DNA of 64,000 nucleotides. Source: Flaviflexus ciconiae. GTDB taxonomy: Bacteria; Actinomycetota; Actinomycetes; Actinomycetales; Actinomycetaceae. A model generated the notes under the pieces. It did no database searches, was not told where the DNA came from, and saw nothing but the letters and a program-made list of their open reading frames with translations. This document shows positions 43,355 through 52,600 of the stretch, piece by piece. The number at the start of each line of letters is the position of its first letter. Within the stretch, counting starts at the first letter, position 1. The position numbers were made by a program, and so were the translations under genes. The DNA is taken from the NCBI RefSeq assembly GCF_003971195.1, contig NZ_CP034593.1, positions 2,766,640-2,830,639 of the forward strand. Direction: 5' to 3'.

Positions 43355-43723
43355 TCACATCCAGGTGGCGCCTTCTTCGGAGTACTCGCGCACCCTCTCA
43401 TTGACGAGAGCGTGGATAGCATCAGTGGGGACCGGGATGCTGTGCGGAATTTTGATAGAGCCCTTACCGGTCTCAAGATCGCCTAGCTTGTCGGCGACCG
43501 CCTCTTTAGCGCGGGGGGTGACCACAACGTTGGCGTGCTTCCTATGGCTGGAAAACATGACGAGAATCATTCCATCGGGATGGCAGAAAGCTGGGCTACC
43601 CCACTTGATCGCTTCGACACGGTCGGGAATGCGCTCGCGGATTGCCTCCCGGATCTCCTGGAGTCGAGGCTGGATTTCGTCGGGTGCGACGGAAATGTAT
43701 TCGTCGATTGTTGCCGGCTTCAC
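43355..43723 (-). CDS. DUF1801 (YdhG/Fra-like) family protein
   Basis: This 122-residue protein has the DUF1801 pattern: an N-terminal TIDEYISVAPDEIQPRLQEI, IRERIPDRVEAIKWGSPAFC and the aromatic-rich MILVMFSSHRKHANVVVTP. The C terminus has SIKIPHSIPVPTDAIHALV. Relatives include the Bacillus YdhG/YdeI proteins and a frataxin-like iron chaperone, but function in actinobacteria is open. The gene is complete and monocistronic. Confidence 0.83.
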   Translation of the reverse strand: MKPATIDEYISVAPDEIQPRLQEIREAIRERIPDRVEAIKWGSPAFCHPDGMILVMFSSHRKHANVVVTPRAKEAVADKLGDLETGKGSIKIPHSIPVPTDAIHALVNERVREYSEEGATWM

Positions 43724-43986
43724 CGTTCACCTACCGTTCGTGGGCGGGGACTTCAAGCGTACGTCGGGAAGACGGTCAAGGGGAGGGCGCGCAACCCACA
43801 ACCCCGAGGACTCTCAGGCTTCGAGTGCGAGCGGAAGACTGTCGCCCGGTTCCGTCATTGAAAAGGATGAAGTCCATCTGTTGAAGGGAGGGGACCGTCC
43901 CGGTGCCGTTCAGAGGAAGATCTGGGCGCAGGGAGATGCACACCCAAATTGAATAACGGCCTCGGTCGAGCTGGCTTCGGTGCTTC

Positions 43987-44556
43987 TTAGTCGAAGTCGT
44001 AACTGTCCGGCAGATAAATGTCGCGATTCGAAGCGATGTAGGAACGGCGGGCGTGAGCGAATGACTGGAAGTACTCGGCGAGGGCGAGCTCCTCCTGCCA
44101 CCATTCCTCTTCCATTCCTTCCTCGTTAGCATCCTCCCGGAGCTCGTCGGGGTTCGTCTCCCGATAACGCAGGAAGCCAAGTTCGGGCCACACCGGCTCA
44201 TTGGCAATATCCGTACTGTCGCTGGTCACGGCTGCTCCAAGAGCCCCGAATATCTGCTCGGCGGTTGGCCGCCCGCTGATCAGGGTTTTGCCCGATGCAT
44301 CGAGAAGCTCGATGACCGGAGAATCCTCAGCGGACGTGGGCACCTCGACGAAGCTCAACTCATCATGCTCGAACTCAAGGTGGACGTTGGCGAGCCAAAA
44401 ATCGTTGATGTCACCATCGGCCTCAACGTCGAGCTGGGAAAGGACATCGGCGGCAGAGGTGCCGAAATCAAGAGCGACCGTCTTTTCGTCAAGCACGATG
44501 GTCACGCCCTCGTAGGTGCGGTAGAAGACTTTGTTGGCGACCGGGTCGGCCATCAT
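43987..44556 (-). CDS. Hypothetical acidic protein
   Basis: This 189-residue, strongly acidic cytoplasmic protein has no recognised family. It is beta-rich in the first half (FYRTYEGVTIVLDEKTVALD, HLEFEHDELSFVEVPTS). Near the end comes a helical segment, EEGMEEEWWQEELALAEYFQ, followed by a short basic YIASNRDIYLP. Two adjacent ATGs start it at 44556. The sequence looks protein-like and codon use fits its surroundings, so it is probably a real gene. No neighbours suggest a role. Confidence 0.55.
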   Translation of the reverse strand: MMADPVANKVFYRTYEGVTIVLDEKTVALDFGTSAADVLSQLDVEADGDINDFWLANVHLEFEHDELSFVEVPTSAEDSPVIELLDASGKTLISGRPTAEQIFGALGAAVTSDSTDIANEPVWPELGFLRYRETNPDELREDANEEGMEEEWWQEELALAEYFQSFAHARRSYIASNRDIYLPDSYDFD

Positions 44557-45033
44557 AGTTTTACTTATAACAAGACCCTACGATCCGGATCTGGTGAGGG
44601 TGTGATGATTGAGTGAACACCCGGAGATTGAAAGGTGAATTCCCCGGTATAAAGCCACTTCTTGACCGGCATATCTTTTCTCATCTCACACCTGGCGTTA
44701 GGCGATCGAGAGAAGAAACATCGAGAGAATCAGCAGGGTTACTGAACGGAATAATCGGACCGTAGCCTGCGGGATACTCGAGGCTTCATGCGGCATAACA
44801 GTAACGGCGCCGAGGTCTTGATTGAGTGAGGGACCTTCACTCGAGAAAGCCGAAATGGATGGAAAGCCTGCCGGGGATGCTTCACATTCACAGGCCGGTG
44901 ACGCGGACGCAAGAGAAGCTCGCTGCTCAGATTGGCGGGGACGAAACGTTTGGCAATCATGCTGAAATTGCCTGGTGCAATGGCGGGGACGAGGTGCCTG
45001 GCTTACGATCAATTGGCGGATGAAAGGAAGCCC
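44557..45033. other. Intergenic region, no gene seen
   Basis: Nearly 480 bases separate the hypothetical acidic protein (minus) and the GNAT gene (plus), so divergent promoters should lie here. No hairpin or convincing frame was found. The frames present on the minus strand have no family resemblance. Confidence 0.5.
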
Positions 45034-45570
45034 ATGATCCATGCTGTTCTGCGAGGCTTGAGAAGTGATGATGCTGAGGATGTTCTTGCGGCCTTTCAAT
45101 CGAATGATGACATGTCCCGGCAAGGCCGGGTCGCGAACCTTGATGAAGCACAGGATTACGTGAGGCGGCTTATTTCCCAAGACTCCGTCCATGTCCCGTA
45201 TGCGATCGACGATGGTGGCCGACTGGTGGGGCTTGTCTGCGTGAGTGTTGATCGAGAAGACCTCACCGGCTGGTTCTGGTACTGGATCCACGCGGACTAC
45301 CGAGGCTCAGGTCTCGTCAAACGTGGTGCAACTGCGGTTGCAAACTGGGCTTTGAACGATGGTGGTTTGGAACGGCTCGAGCTCGGCCATCGCGTCAATA
45401 ATCCAGCATCCGGAGCCGTTGCTCGGGCCGCAGGATTCATCAAGGAAGGAACTGAACGACAAAAGTTCCTCGTTGACGGCAACCGCATAGATGTCGACAC
45501 GTACGGAAGGCTTCGCACGGATCCTGCCCCGCAGGGTCCGGTCCTTCCCATGGAGTCATGCCTTCATTGA
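45034..45570 (+). CDS. GNAT acetyltransferase
   Basis: This 178-residue acetyltransferase has the RimJ/RimL-like order of elements: RGLRSDDAEDVLAAFQSND at the N terminus, WFWYWIHADYRGSGLVKRGA as the pantetheine-binding region and LERLELGHRVNNPASGAVAR with AAGFIKEGTERQKFL as motif B. The ATG at 45034 has AAAGGAAG before it. The longer upstream frame lacks similarity and was discarded. It is a stand-alone gene of unknown substrate. Confidence 0.85.
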   Translation: MIHAVLRGLRSDDAEDVLAAFQSNDDMSRQGRVANLDEAQDYVRRLISQDSVHVPYAIDDGGRLVGLVCVSVDREDLTGWFWYWIHADYRGSGLVKRGATAVANWALNDGGLERLELGHRVNNPASGAVARAAGFIKEGTERQKFLVDGNRIDVDTYGRLRTDPAPQGPVLPMESCLH

Positions 45571-46000
45571 TAGGGGAATGATACGGGTCTGGGCCATTGA
45601 AGACCCGTTTTTTCTCTCTCGAGGTCCGTGCGCATCCCGCCGATATCCGAGGGCACTTGGACCAACTGTGCCTTGTACATGGCTACTTGTGGAGCTTTCG
45701 CATCGCTATCTTCTTGAGCATGCAGTGGGGTTCGTATTTGAACCCGGTCGGAATTGACCCCGGCCGCGGCGCAGGTTGACAGCAGGAATCAATTTCCCGC
45801 AAGGCCGCACATGAAGCTGGAGGGCCACGCGAGAGGCTAGAGGACTGCACGAGACGACAGCTGGCCTCGTGCCTCACCGTGCCTGACATTTCTCGGGGTC
45901 TGTCGCGACAGCCTGGGTTCCTCTCGGGCAGGGACTCTTCTTCCCGCCCGGTCAGCTTTTCGTCCTTGTTCTGGGCAGGTAACCGCTTGATAATCGAAGC
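45571..46000. other. Intergenic region, no gene seen
   Basis: About 430 bases contain only short frames. One plus-strand 60-codon frame at 45597-45779 has no recognisable family. No terminator-grade hairpin was found. Confidence 0.45.
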
Positions 46001-46615
46001 ATGACGGCTCAGTTGCGGGACGAACGTAGGGATGTGGCCTGTGCGGTTCTTCGGCAGGTTGGGCCGAATGCGCCGACTTTGTGCGAAGGATGGAGTGCGT
46101 ACGATCTTGCCGTGCACCTTTGGACGCTCAACCACTCGCTCATCCAAGCACCCGCTGACACGCTGGGGATGAAAAACACTGCCAGACGGTTGATGGAACG
46201 CACGAAGGAACAATGGCCTTACGAGGAACTCGACAGCCAACTTGAAAGCGGCCCCGCTTCGTTTCGGTGGATGCCATGTGATTTTCGGGAGGACTACCGC
46301 CACTCGCTTGGCGAGTGGTACATCCACGGTCAGGATGCGAGGCGAGCAAACGGAATACCCGTGGAGCAACTTGGCGAGAAAACCCAGAGTGCACTGTGGG
46401 AGAGGCTTAAAGTCTCGGCCAAAGCAGTTAGGCGCAAGCAAGTTATTGCTTTCCGTACCCTGGATGGAGATTCCTCCTCGATCGGAAAGACTGCGTCAAG
46501 CGGCTCCAAGGGCCGCGGGGTTGTGGTGACAGGGCTACGGTCGGAACTGTTTCTGTGGGCTTACGGCAGAGAAGCCGTGGCGAATGTTGAGGTCGCGGGA
46601 GGCACGACCATCTGA
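46001..46615 (+). CDS. TIGR03085-type metal-binding protein (DinB/mycothiol-dependent fold)
   Basis: This 204-residue protein has the actinobacterial TIGR03085 signature: RDERRDVACAVLRQVGPNAP, then LCEGWSAYDLAVHLWTLNHS, the C-x-G-W...DLA-H-L segment. A second histidine motif lies in YIHGQDARRANGIPV. In DinB/maleylpyruvate-isomerase-like proteins these histidines bind a divalent metal. Many are thought to be mycothiol-dependent transferases, but few are characterised. The C-terminal VVVTGLRSELFLWAYGREAV matches the small beta domain of the family. Confidence 0.85.
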   Translation: MTAQLRDERRDVACAVLRQVGPNAPTLCEGWSAYDLAVHLWTLNHSLIQAPADTLGMKNTARRLMERTKEQWPYEELDSQLESGPASFRWMPCDFREDYRHSLGEWYIHGQDARRANGIPVEQLGEKTQSALWERLKVSAKAVRRKQVIAFRTLDGDSSSIGKTASSGSKGRGVVVTGLRSELFLWAYGREAVANVEVAGGTTI

Positions 46616-46788
46616 GTGCAGAGTGAATCCGTGTGCGGGGAGGTCCGGGACTCAGCGGTTTATGTACGGGGGTGCCTGAGCTGGGACTGCGCTAGAGCGT
46701 GACTAGGTAGATAGGCCCATCATTTACATGGATGAGACCGGCACAATGAGAGCCAGATCTCTCCCGTAGTTTTGAATGTGGTGCCGTC

Positions 46789-47394
46789 ATGACACGTCTT
46801 TTCCGTCTGATCGTAGTTCTCCTATCAGTCGTTGCTCTTGCTGGTTGCGGAGGTAGCGGTGATGGTGATGAGGGATTCATCAAGGAATACGAAGATCTCA
46901 ACGGGATGATGACGCAGAGGGGGACCGCTTTCTTGGAGGTAGAGATCCCTGATGATCATGTCTTCTCGCCGGCCTCGGAGGATGAGGCGCGGGGGCTACT
47001 GGATGATGGTCATGGGGTCATTTACTTCGGATTCCCGTCGTGTCCGTGGTGCCGGAATGCTGTTGGGCCGATGGATGAGGCGGCGAAGGAATCGGGGATC
47101 GAGGAGATCCACTACGTCAATGTCTCCCAGATTCGTGACGGTCAGGAAGGTGCCGACTACTACGCATTCCTCCTTGAAGAGCTAGGTGAGTTCGCTCCCG
47201 AGTATCCGACCGAGGAGGATCCCGGTGCTCGACGTATCCTGGTTCCCCTGGTGGCTGCAGTTGTTGATGGCGAGGTTGTTGGTAGCCACCTGGGAAGTGC
47301 CCCGTCGCAGACCGATCCATCGGTTGCGCTGAGTGATTCCCAGCGCGAAGAACTCATCGGGCTATACACCGACCTCTTCTCCGCGGTCCCGTAA
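46789..47394 (+). CDS. Lipoprotein with thioredoxin-like CPWC domain
   Basis: This 201-residue protein has a lipoprotein signal, FRLIVVLLSVVALAGCGGSG, with the lipid cysteine at residue 20. After a short acidic linker comes a thioredoxin-fold domain carrying GVIYFGFPSCPWCRNAVGPM, whose CPWC pair marks a membrane-anchored extracytoplasmic redox protein. It resembles bacteriocin-transport-accessory or transthioredoxin-like proteins of Gram-positives. Substrates are unknown. The gene is monocistronic, and the start has TTTTGAATGTGG upstream with only a weak ribosome site. Confidence 0.85.
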   Translation: MTRLFRLIVVLLSVVALAGCGGSGDGDEGFIKEYEDLNGMMTQRGTAFLEVEIPDDHVFSPASEDEARGLLDDGHGVIYFGFPSCPWCRNAVGPMDEAAKESGIEEIHYVNVSQIRDGQEGADYYAFLLEELGEFAPEYPTEEDPGARRILVPLVAAVVDGEVVGSHLGSAPSQTDPSVALSDSQREELIGLYTDLFSAVP

Positions 47395-47534
47395 CGCCTG
47401 GGAGTGAGCGTAAAACCATCTTCTCTTGATTCTTGGCAGTGTCGGTCGATGTCGTAGCGAACCGGCCTAACTGAACCGGCCCATCGATCCGGAGGCCTGA
47501 GTCATGCGGGAAGCCACGGTGTTGTGGGGCAGGC

Positions 47535-48956
47535 TTACTCCTGTGGCTCGTTGATCTCGGAGGCCGCGGGAGATTGGCGGTTTCGGATAAAGAGGGAACC
47601 AATGATTCCGAGAATGCCGAGGGAACCGGAAACAATGAAAGCCACGTTGGCTCCGTGAATGACTCCCTCAATTCCGTAAACGGCAGGATCCTTGGCCGTG
47701 GCGGTCATAATCGTCACCATGACCGCGGCACCGATCGAGGAAGAGATCTGGCGGAGCGTGTTGTTGACGGCAGTACCGTGCGGAATCATGCGCTGCGGCA
47801 GCTCGTTCAGGGCCGCCGTTGTTACCGGCATGATCACCATTGCAACGCCAAGCATGCGGACCGCATTGACGATCGCCAGGTACTCGAGCGTCGTGTCGAG
47901 TGATAGTTGGGCGAGCATAAACGTGGATGCGGTGGCGAGGATAAAGCCGAAGAACGACAGCCATTTGCCGCCGAATCGGTCGAACACCCTGCCCGTGATA
48001 GGGGAGACGACTCCCATGACAACGGCACCCGGCAGGAGAGCAATGCCGGACTCCATGGCCGTAAAGTCAGCCATGTTCTGCATGTAGAGAGGCAGGATCA
48101 GCATGCCACCGATCATGACCACAAAGATCGTCATACCAAGCAGGGTTCCGAGCGTGAACATAGGGTTCGAGAGAACCCGAATATCAAGCATGGGCTTTTC
48201 AAGGGTGAGCTGACGGCGAGTGAACCAGGCAAGAGCGAGAAGGCCAACGACCAGGGGGCCGATCACATTTGCGCTCCCCCATCCCGCACTTCCCGCGGTA
48301 CTGAAACCAAACAGTAGCCCGCCAAAACCAATTGTGGACAGGGTGAGTGACAGGAAATCGAGCTTCGGGTTCGTGTTCTCCGTGACGTTGCGGAGCAGGA
48401 AATAGGCGAAGACTGCGTCGATCAAAGCAATCGGCAGCATCATGATAAACAGGGTCTGCCAGGGCATGTTGTCAACGATCCAGCCCGACAGGCTGGGTCC
48501 GATTGCCGGAGCAAAGGAAATGACAAGGCCCAGGGTTCCCATGGCCGAACCGCGACGATGGAACGAAAACATGGCAAACACAATGGTCTGCATAAGAGGC
48601 ATGATCATGCCGCCACTCGCGGCCTGAACAACGCGACCAAGAAGGAGAACGCCGAAGGACGGTGCCGCCGCACATATTGCCGTGCCGACCGAGAAGATCA
48701 GCATCGCCGCCATAAACAGTTTCCTCGTGCTGAACTTCTCGATCAGAAATGCTGTCACGGGAATCATGACGCCATTGACGAGCATGAAGACCGTCGTCAC
48801 CCACTGGGCGGCATTCTCCGTGATCCCGAACTCCTCCATGAACGTCGGCAGAGCCGTATTCAGCAGGGTCTGGTTCAGAATGATGATGAACGCACCCGAG
48901 AGGAGAACCGCAAGAACAATATTGCGCTTCACCGGTTGGGATTCTGGTTGGGACAT
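47535..48956 (-). CDS. MFS drug-resistance transporter, DHA2 (EmrB-like) family
   Basis: This 473-residue protein has about fourteen helices and the DHA2 motifs: LNQTLLNTALPTFMEEFGIT in helix 1, VTTVFMLVNGVMIPVTAFLI, LLLGRVVQAASGGMIMPLMQ in helix 4 (antiporter motif C region follows as LGLVISFAPAIGPSLSGWIV) and RMIPHGTAVNNTLRQISSSI. It should export toxic compounds with proton exchange. The ATG at 48956 follows GAGGT. The MarR gene lies 113 bases upstream on the same strand, with an operator ahead of both, forming a self-regulated efflux operon. Confidence 0.9.
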   Translation of the reverse strand: MSQPESQPVKRNIVLAVLLSGAFIIILNQTLLNTALPTFMEEFGITENAAQWVTTVFMLVNGVMIPVTAFLIEKFSTRKLFMAAMLIFSVGTAICAAAPSFGVLLLGRVVQAASGGMIMPLMQTIVFAMFSFHRRGSAMGTLGLVISFAPAIGPSLSGWIVDNMPWQTLFIMMLPIALIDAVFAYFLLRNVTENTNPKLDFLSLTLSTIGFGGLLFGFSTAGSAGWGSANVIGPLVVGLLALAWFTRRQLTLEKPMLDIRVLSNPMFTLGTLLGMTIFVVMIGGMLILPLYMQNMADFTAMESGIALLPGAVVMGVVSPITGRVFDRFGGKWLSFFGFILATASTFMLAQLSLDTTLEYLAIVNAVRMLGVAMVIMPVTTAALNELPQRMIPHGTAVNNTLRQISSSIGAAVMVTIMTATAKDPAVYGIEGVIHGANVAFIVSGSLGILGIIGSLFIRNRQSPAASEINEPQE

Positions 48957-49069
48957 GGGTACCTCAGTTCGGTGTGCCACCCATGCGAATGCATCGGGGC
49001 GGGAAAGAAAGCAGAAAAGTCGGATGTCGCAGGTCGTAAGTCGATGTGGTGGGGCAGTGGGTGGAATGC

Positions 49070-49492
49070 CTACGGGAGGGGCCTTGGCCAGGGATGGCCG
49101 CGAAGCTCCTCAAGTGATTCGTTGAGTCTGCGCGTGAGTGCTGTGAACTGGGAAACCTCATCATCAGTCCAGTCGGCAGTCACGCGAGTAAGAGTGTCGC
49201 TGCGCGCATTCAACTCCCGGTCGAGCGCCGCAAGGCCCTCCTGGGTTGGAACATGACGGCGAGCCTGGGACCCGCTCTCTCCCGGAATCCGTTCGATCAA
49301 CCCGCACGATATCGCCGCCGCAACCTGACGATGAACCGTCGATGTGTCGAGACCAAACCCGTCGGCGAACTCACTGACCGACATCGGGCCCGAAGCCGCA
49401 AGGCGAGCAACAAGAAAGGCGGCGCTCCTATCCAACTCCCATTGCCGACCGTGCGGCGGAGAGTTTTGCGAGGCTGCGCGCGAAAGAATCAT
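49070..49492 (-). CDS. MarR family transcriptional regulator
   Basis: From the ATG at 49492 this is a 140-residue protein with a winged helix: AFLVARLAASGPMSVSEFAD, FGLDTSTVHRQVAAAISCGL and a basic wing GSQARRHVPTQEGLAALDRE. A longer frame begins at 49585, but that ATG lies inside the palindrome at 49567-49592, so the operator-like sequence would be coding; the shorter start is preferred. It should repress itself and the MFS exporter downstream. The inducer is unknown. Confidence 0.85.
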   Translation of the reverse strand: MILSRAASQNSPPHGRQWELDRSAAFLVARLAASGPMSVSEFADGFGLDTSTVHRQVAAAISCGLIERIPGESGSQARRHVPTQEGLAALDRELNARSDTLTRVTADWTDDEVSQFTALTRRLNESLEELRGHPWPRPLP

Positions 49493-49566
49493 CTGCTCGT
49501 AAACGAGCTCGCGACGAGAAACGGCCACGGGAAACTCAAATCCAACCGGACATGTGAACACAGGTA

Positions 49567-49592
49567 TTGCATCATACAATTGCATGATGCAA
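49567..49592. promoter_or_regulatory. MarR-type operator upstream of the efflux operon
   Basis: TTGCATCAT and ATGATGCAA are perfect 9-base inverted arms separated by 8 bases. The size and symmetry suit a MarR dimer, and the site precedes the MarR start by about 75 bases. Confidence 0.6.
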
Positions 49593-49810
49593 AAGGCCCA
49601 GTGGGCATCACCTCAGGGAGCATCTGGAGAACGAGTAGCCGGGCGTGTTTTCGGTAGTGCTATTCGATCATGGGGAATGTCGCCAACCGGTGACAGAAAC
49701 TATGACTGAGCGGCCATATGCCCATGTTCATTGGTAGCCGGAGATCGCCCGATCCGGTGAGAGCGCTAGTGCCAATAACGGTGCTGGTTGGTGTCGAATA
49801 GGATGGAGCT

Positions 49811-50119
49811 GTGGAACCGACAACTGCTGAAGAACTCATGAGGTCCCGCTTCGACGCCTTCGCGCGAAGCGACGAAGAGTGGTTGCTTCGCACCTGGCAT
49901 CCCACGACCCGCCCGGAGACGGTTGACCTGACGGACAATCCGCAGTGGCGGGGGTTGCAGATCGTCGACGTCGTTGACGGAGGCCCGGAAGATACTGACG
50001 GAATAGTCGAATTCCGAGCTACCTATAAGGAAGCCGGGGGAGGGATTGGCGTCCTTCAGGAGCGCTCGCGGTTTGTCCAAGAAAGAGGCCGTTGGTTCTA
50101 CGTGGAAGCCATCAATTAG
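49811..50119 (+). CDS. YchJ/UPF0225-like NTF2-fold protein
   Basis: This 102-residue protein corresponds to the central domain of UPF0225/YchJ: ELMRSRFDAFARSDEEWLLR, TWHPTTRPETVDLTDNPQW, RGLQIVDVVDGGPEDT and a closing QERGRWFYVEA strand. The SEC-C zinc motif that flanks this domain in E. coli YchJ is absent. Actinobacterial short versions like this are common. The start is GTG 49811. A truncated second copy lies at 18579-18827. Function is unknown. Confidence 0.8.
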   Translation: MEPTTAEELMRSRFDAFARSDEEWLLRTWHPTTRPETVDLTDNPQWRGLQIVDVVDGGPEDTDGIVEFRATYKEAGGGIGVLQERSRFVQERGRWFYVEAIN

Positions 50120-50296
50120 AAGCAGATGTATGAACTGCCGAGGTTTTCGCTTCCAAGAATGGCGAGGATCCGTTCGTTCGCCTTGGAGAGTCCGAATCCT
50201 CCCGTTTTGAGCCTGTCCTCGGTTGGCTAAATGGAACTTTTCTAGCGCGTAGAATGAGGAAGAGCACACTTTCACAACTCAATGAGGAGTCAATCC

Positions 50297-51723
50297 GTGG
50301 TTTCCCCCAGTCCCGGTTATTCGATTACGTTCCGTGTAGAAACTCCCGCATCATTCTCCGCCAGCTCGGACCTGACCGCGGCAATTGCTGAAACGGGAGC
50401 CCAGATTACGGCCCTCGATGTCACCGGTTCAGGTGTTGACCACATGGTCATTGACGTCTCTGCTAATGCTCGTGGTCAGCGCCACGTCGACAAGATCACC
50501 GCGAAGATTGATGCGCTTGAGGGTACCCGGGTCAAGCTGGTTTCCGACCGCACCTTCGTTATTCATTCGGGCGGAAAGATCGAAACCACATCGAAGGTTC
50601 AGCTCCGTAACCGTGAAGACCTCTCCCGCGCCTACACCCCGGGCGTAGCTCGAGTCTGCAATGCGATTGCCGAAAACAAGGAGAATGCTCGTCGCTTCAC
50701 CATCAAGGCAAACACTGTTGCTGTTGTTACCGACGGCACCGCAGTTCTTGGTTTGGGCGATATTGGCCCCGAGGCCGCCATGCCGGTCATGGAGGGCAAG
50801 GCGATCCTGTTTAAGAAATTCGGCAACGTAAATGCGTGGCCGGTGGCTCTCGATACGAAGGACACCGAGGAAATCATCTCGATCTGCAAGGCGATTGCCC
50901 CGCCTACGGCGGTATTAACCTCGAGGATATTTCGGCGCCGCGTTGCTTTGAGATCGAGAGGCGGCTCCGCGACGAGCTCGATATCCCCGTCTTCCACGAC
51001 GATCAGCACGGCACTGCGATTGTCACGCTCGCAGCCCTCAACAATGCTCTCAAGGTCGTGAACAAGAATATTGAGGACGTGAAGGTCGTTGTCTCCGGCG
51101 TCGGTGCCGCGGGCTTCGCCATCATCAAGCTCCTCAGGGCCTCCGGTGTTAAGCACATCCGTGCGGCCGGCCGCGCAGGAGTCATCGAGCGCGGTTCCTC
51201 CCATGCCGATGAGCACCGTAACTGGCTTGCCAGCAACACGAACGAAGAAGGCTTCTCCGGAACCCTCAAGGAGGCGGTTGTCGGCGCCGATGTCTTCATT
51301 GGAGTATCGGCACCCAACCTGCTTGATGGTGATGACATTGCTGCCATGAACGACGACGCGATCGTATTCGCCATGGCAAACCCAGATCCGGAAGTCGATC
51401 CGGAGGAAGCGTCTAAGCACGCGGCAATTGTCGCGACCGGCCGTTCGGACTTCCCGAACCAGATCAACAATGTTTTGGTCTTCCCGGGCTTCTTCCGCGG
51501 CCTGCTCGATGCTGGGGCCACCGGAGTTTCTGACGAGATGATGGTTGCTGCCGCCGATGCAATCTCGGCAACCATCACGGCCGAGGAACTCAATCCGAGC
51601 TTCCTCATCCCCTCGGTGTTTGACAAGCGAGTGTCCCCGGCCGTCGCCGAAGCCGTTGCCGAAGCGGCGCGGGCCAGCGGCCATGTGTCCACGATCGACA
51701 AGAACGTGGATGTTGTCCGTTAA
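50297..51723 (+). pseudogene. NAD-dependent malic enzyme with a frameshift
   Basis: The ORF opens at GTG 50297, eight bases after GAGGAG. An ACT-like N-terminal domain (SITFRVETPASFSASSDL) leads into the malic-enzyme core: [58 protein letters not shown] and [14 protein letters not shown]. At about 50900 the run GCCCCGCC is one G short of the conserved [11 protein letters not shown], shifting the frame. Downstream the enzyme continues intact ([36 protein letters not shown]) to 51723. Because everything else is conserved, the single missing base may be a sequencing error. As written, the protein is truncated after about 200 residues of the core. Confidence 0.88.
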
Positions 51724-51954
51724 TACAAGCTGTAGTCGCCGGTTTTAAGCCGGTGTGAAGGAGCAAGCGCGCATTTAGACGTGGTGGGGTCGCGGGCGGG
51801 ATCAAAATCTCCTCCGCGGCCCCGGTCGTTCTCTTCAGATGCCAGCGGGTATGCACTTCCGATCTTGTACTTACATCGTGAACTGGCCAGCGGCCGGTCT
51901 GGCTGGGGTGCCGGTGCCCTTTTTATCCAGTATTGGAGCCATTACGTTGCGGGT

Positions 51955-52410
51955 ATGGGAGAGCTACCTTTTAACAATGAAATGAACGACCGGGTTCGAT
52001 CGGCTCAGCCGCACTGTAAGCCAAAGTTCCTGCGGGACCGCCCCGAACTGGAGAAATGGTTCTGGGCAGGCGGGGCTATCCTCATTGGCGCACTTATTGC
52101 ATGGTTGATCCTTGCTAGCAACAGGCTGATGTACGAGTCGCCTGATTGGCTAATTGGTGCAGAGGACCGAGAACTCGAGGATCACAAGAAAAACTGGCTA
52201 GAGTCCGCGGAGTCACGATTCTCGCATGAGACGGTCGCAACAATGCTGTGGTTCGCTTCCGGTCTGAGCTTTGTTGGGCTACTGATCCGCGCTGTCGCCC
52301 AGCCCAGCGAAACAGCGTCGAGGGTCTCCCAGTCGTTCCTCCTATGTGCGGCGTTCCTGGCCGTAGTCGTTATGGGCTACGGCAACTTCTTCATCTACGT
52401 CGTCGAATAG
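51955..52410 (+). CDS. Small membrane protein of unknown function
   Basis: From the ATG at 51955 this is a 151-residue protein with three hydrophobic helices (about residues 30-55, 98-115 and 125-147). A polar loop, NRLMYESPDWLIGAEDRELE, separates the first two. The upstream frame continues 58 codons but has no family resemblance and a poor ribosome site, so the shorter form is given. No domain is recognised. The gene lies between malic enzyme and an auxin-efflux-type carrier, without an obvious shared role. Confidence 0.55.
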   Translation: MGELPFNNEMNDRVRSAQPHCKPKFLRDRPELEKWFWAGGAILIGALIAWLILASNRLMYESPDWLIGAEDRELEDHKKNWLESAESRFSHETVATMLWFASGLSFVGLLIRAVAQPSETASRVSQSFLLCAAFLAVVVMGYGNFFIYVVE

Positions 52411-52600
52411 CTACCTGAGAATAGGAAACCGTTTTCGTAACGAAAGATGAATAGCTCTCCGGGATAGAAAACAGTGCGGGAAGCGGTAGCTATCTCGGAG
52501 TCGGATAGTGGTCCGCGGTAGCGAAACCTGCGGCGGGATCTAGACTGGAGCGGTGCCCGCCAGTATTGCGGGATCGTTAGAGTCTGGAGATCAAGAACCC

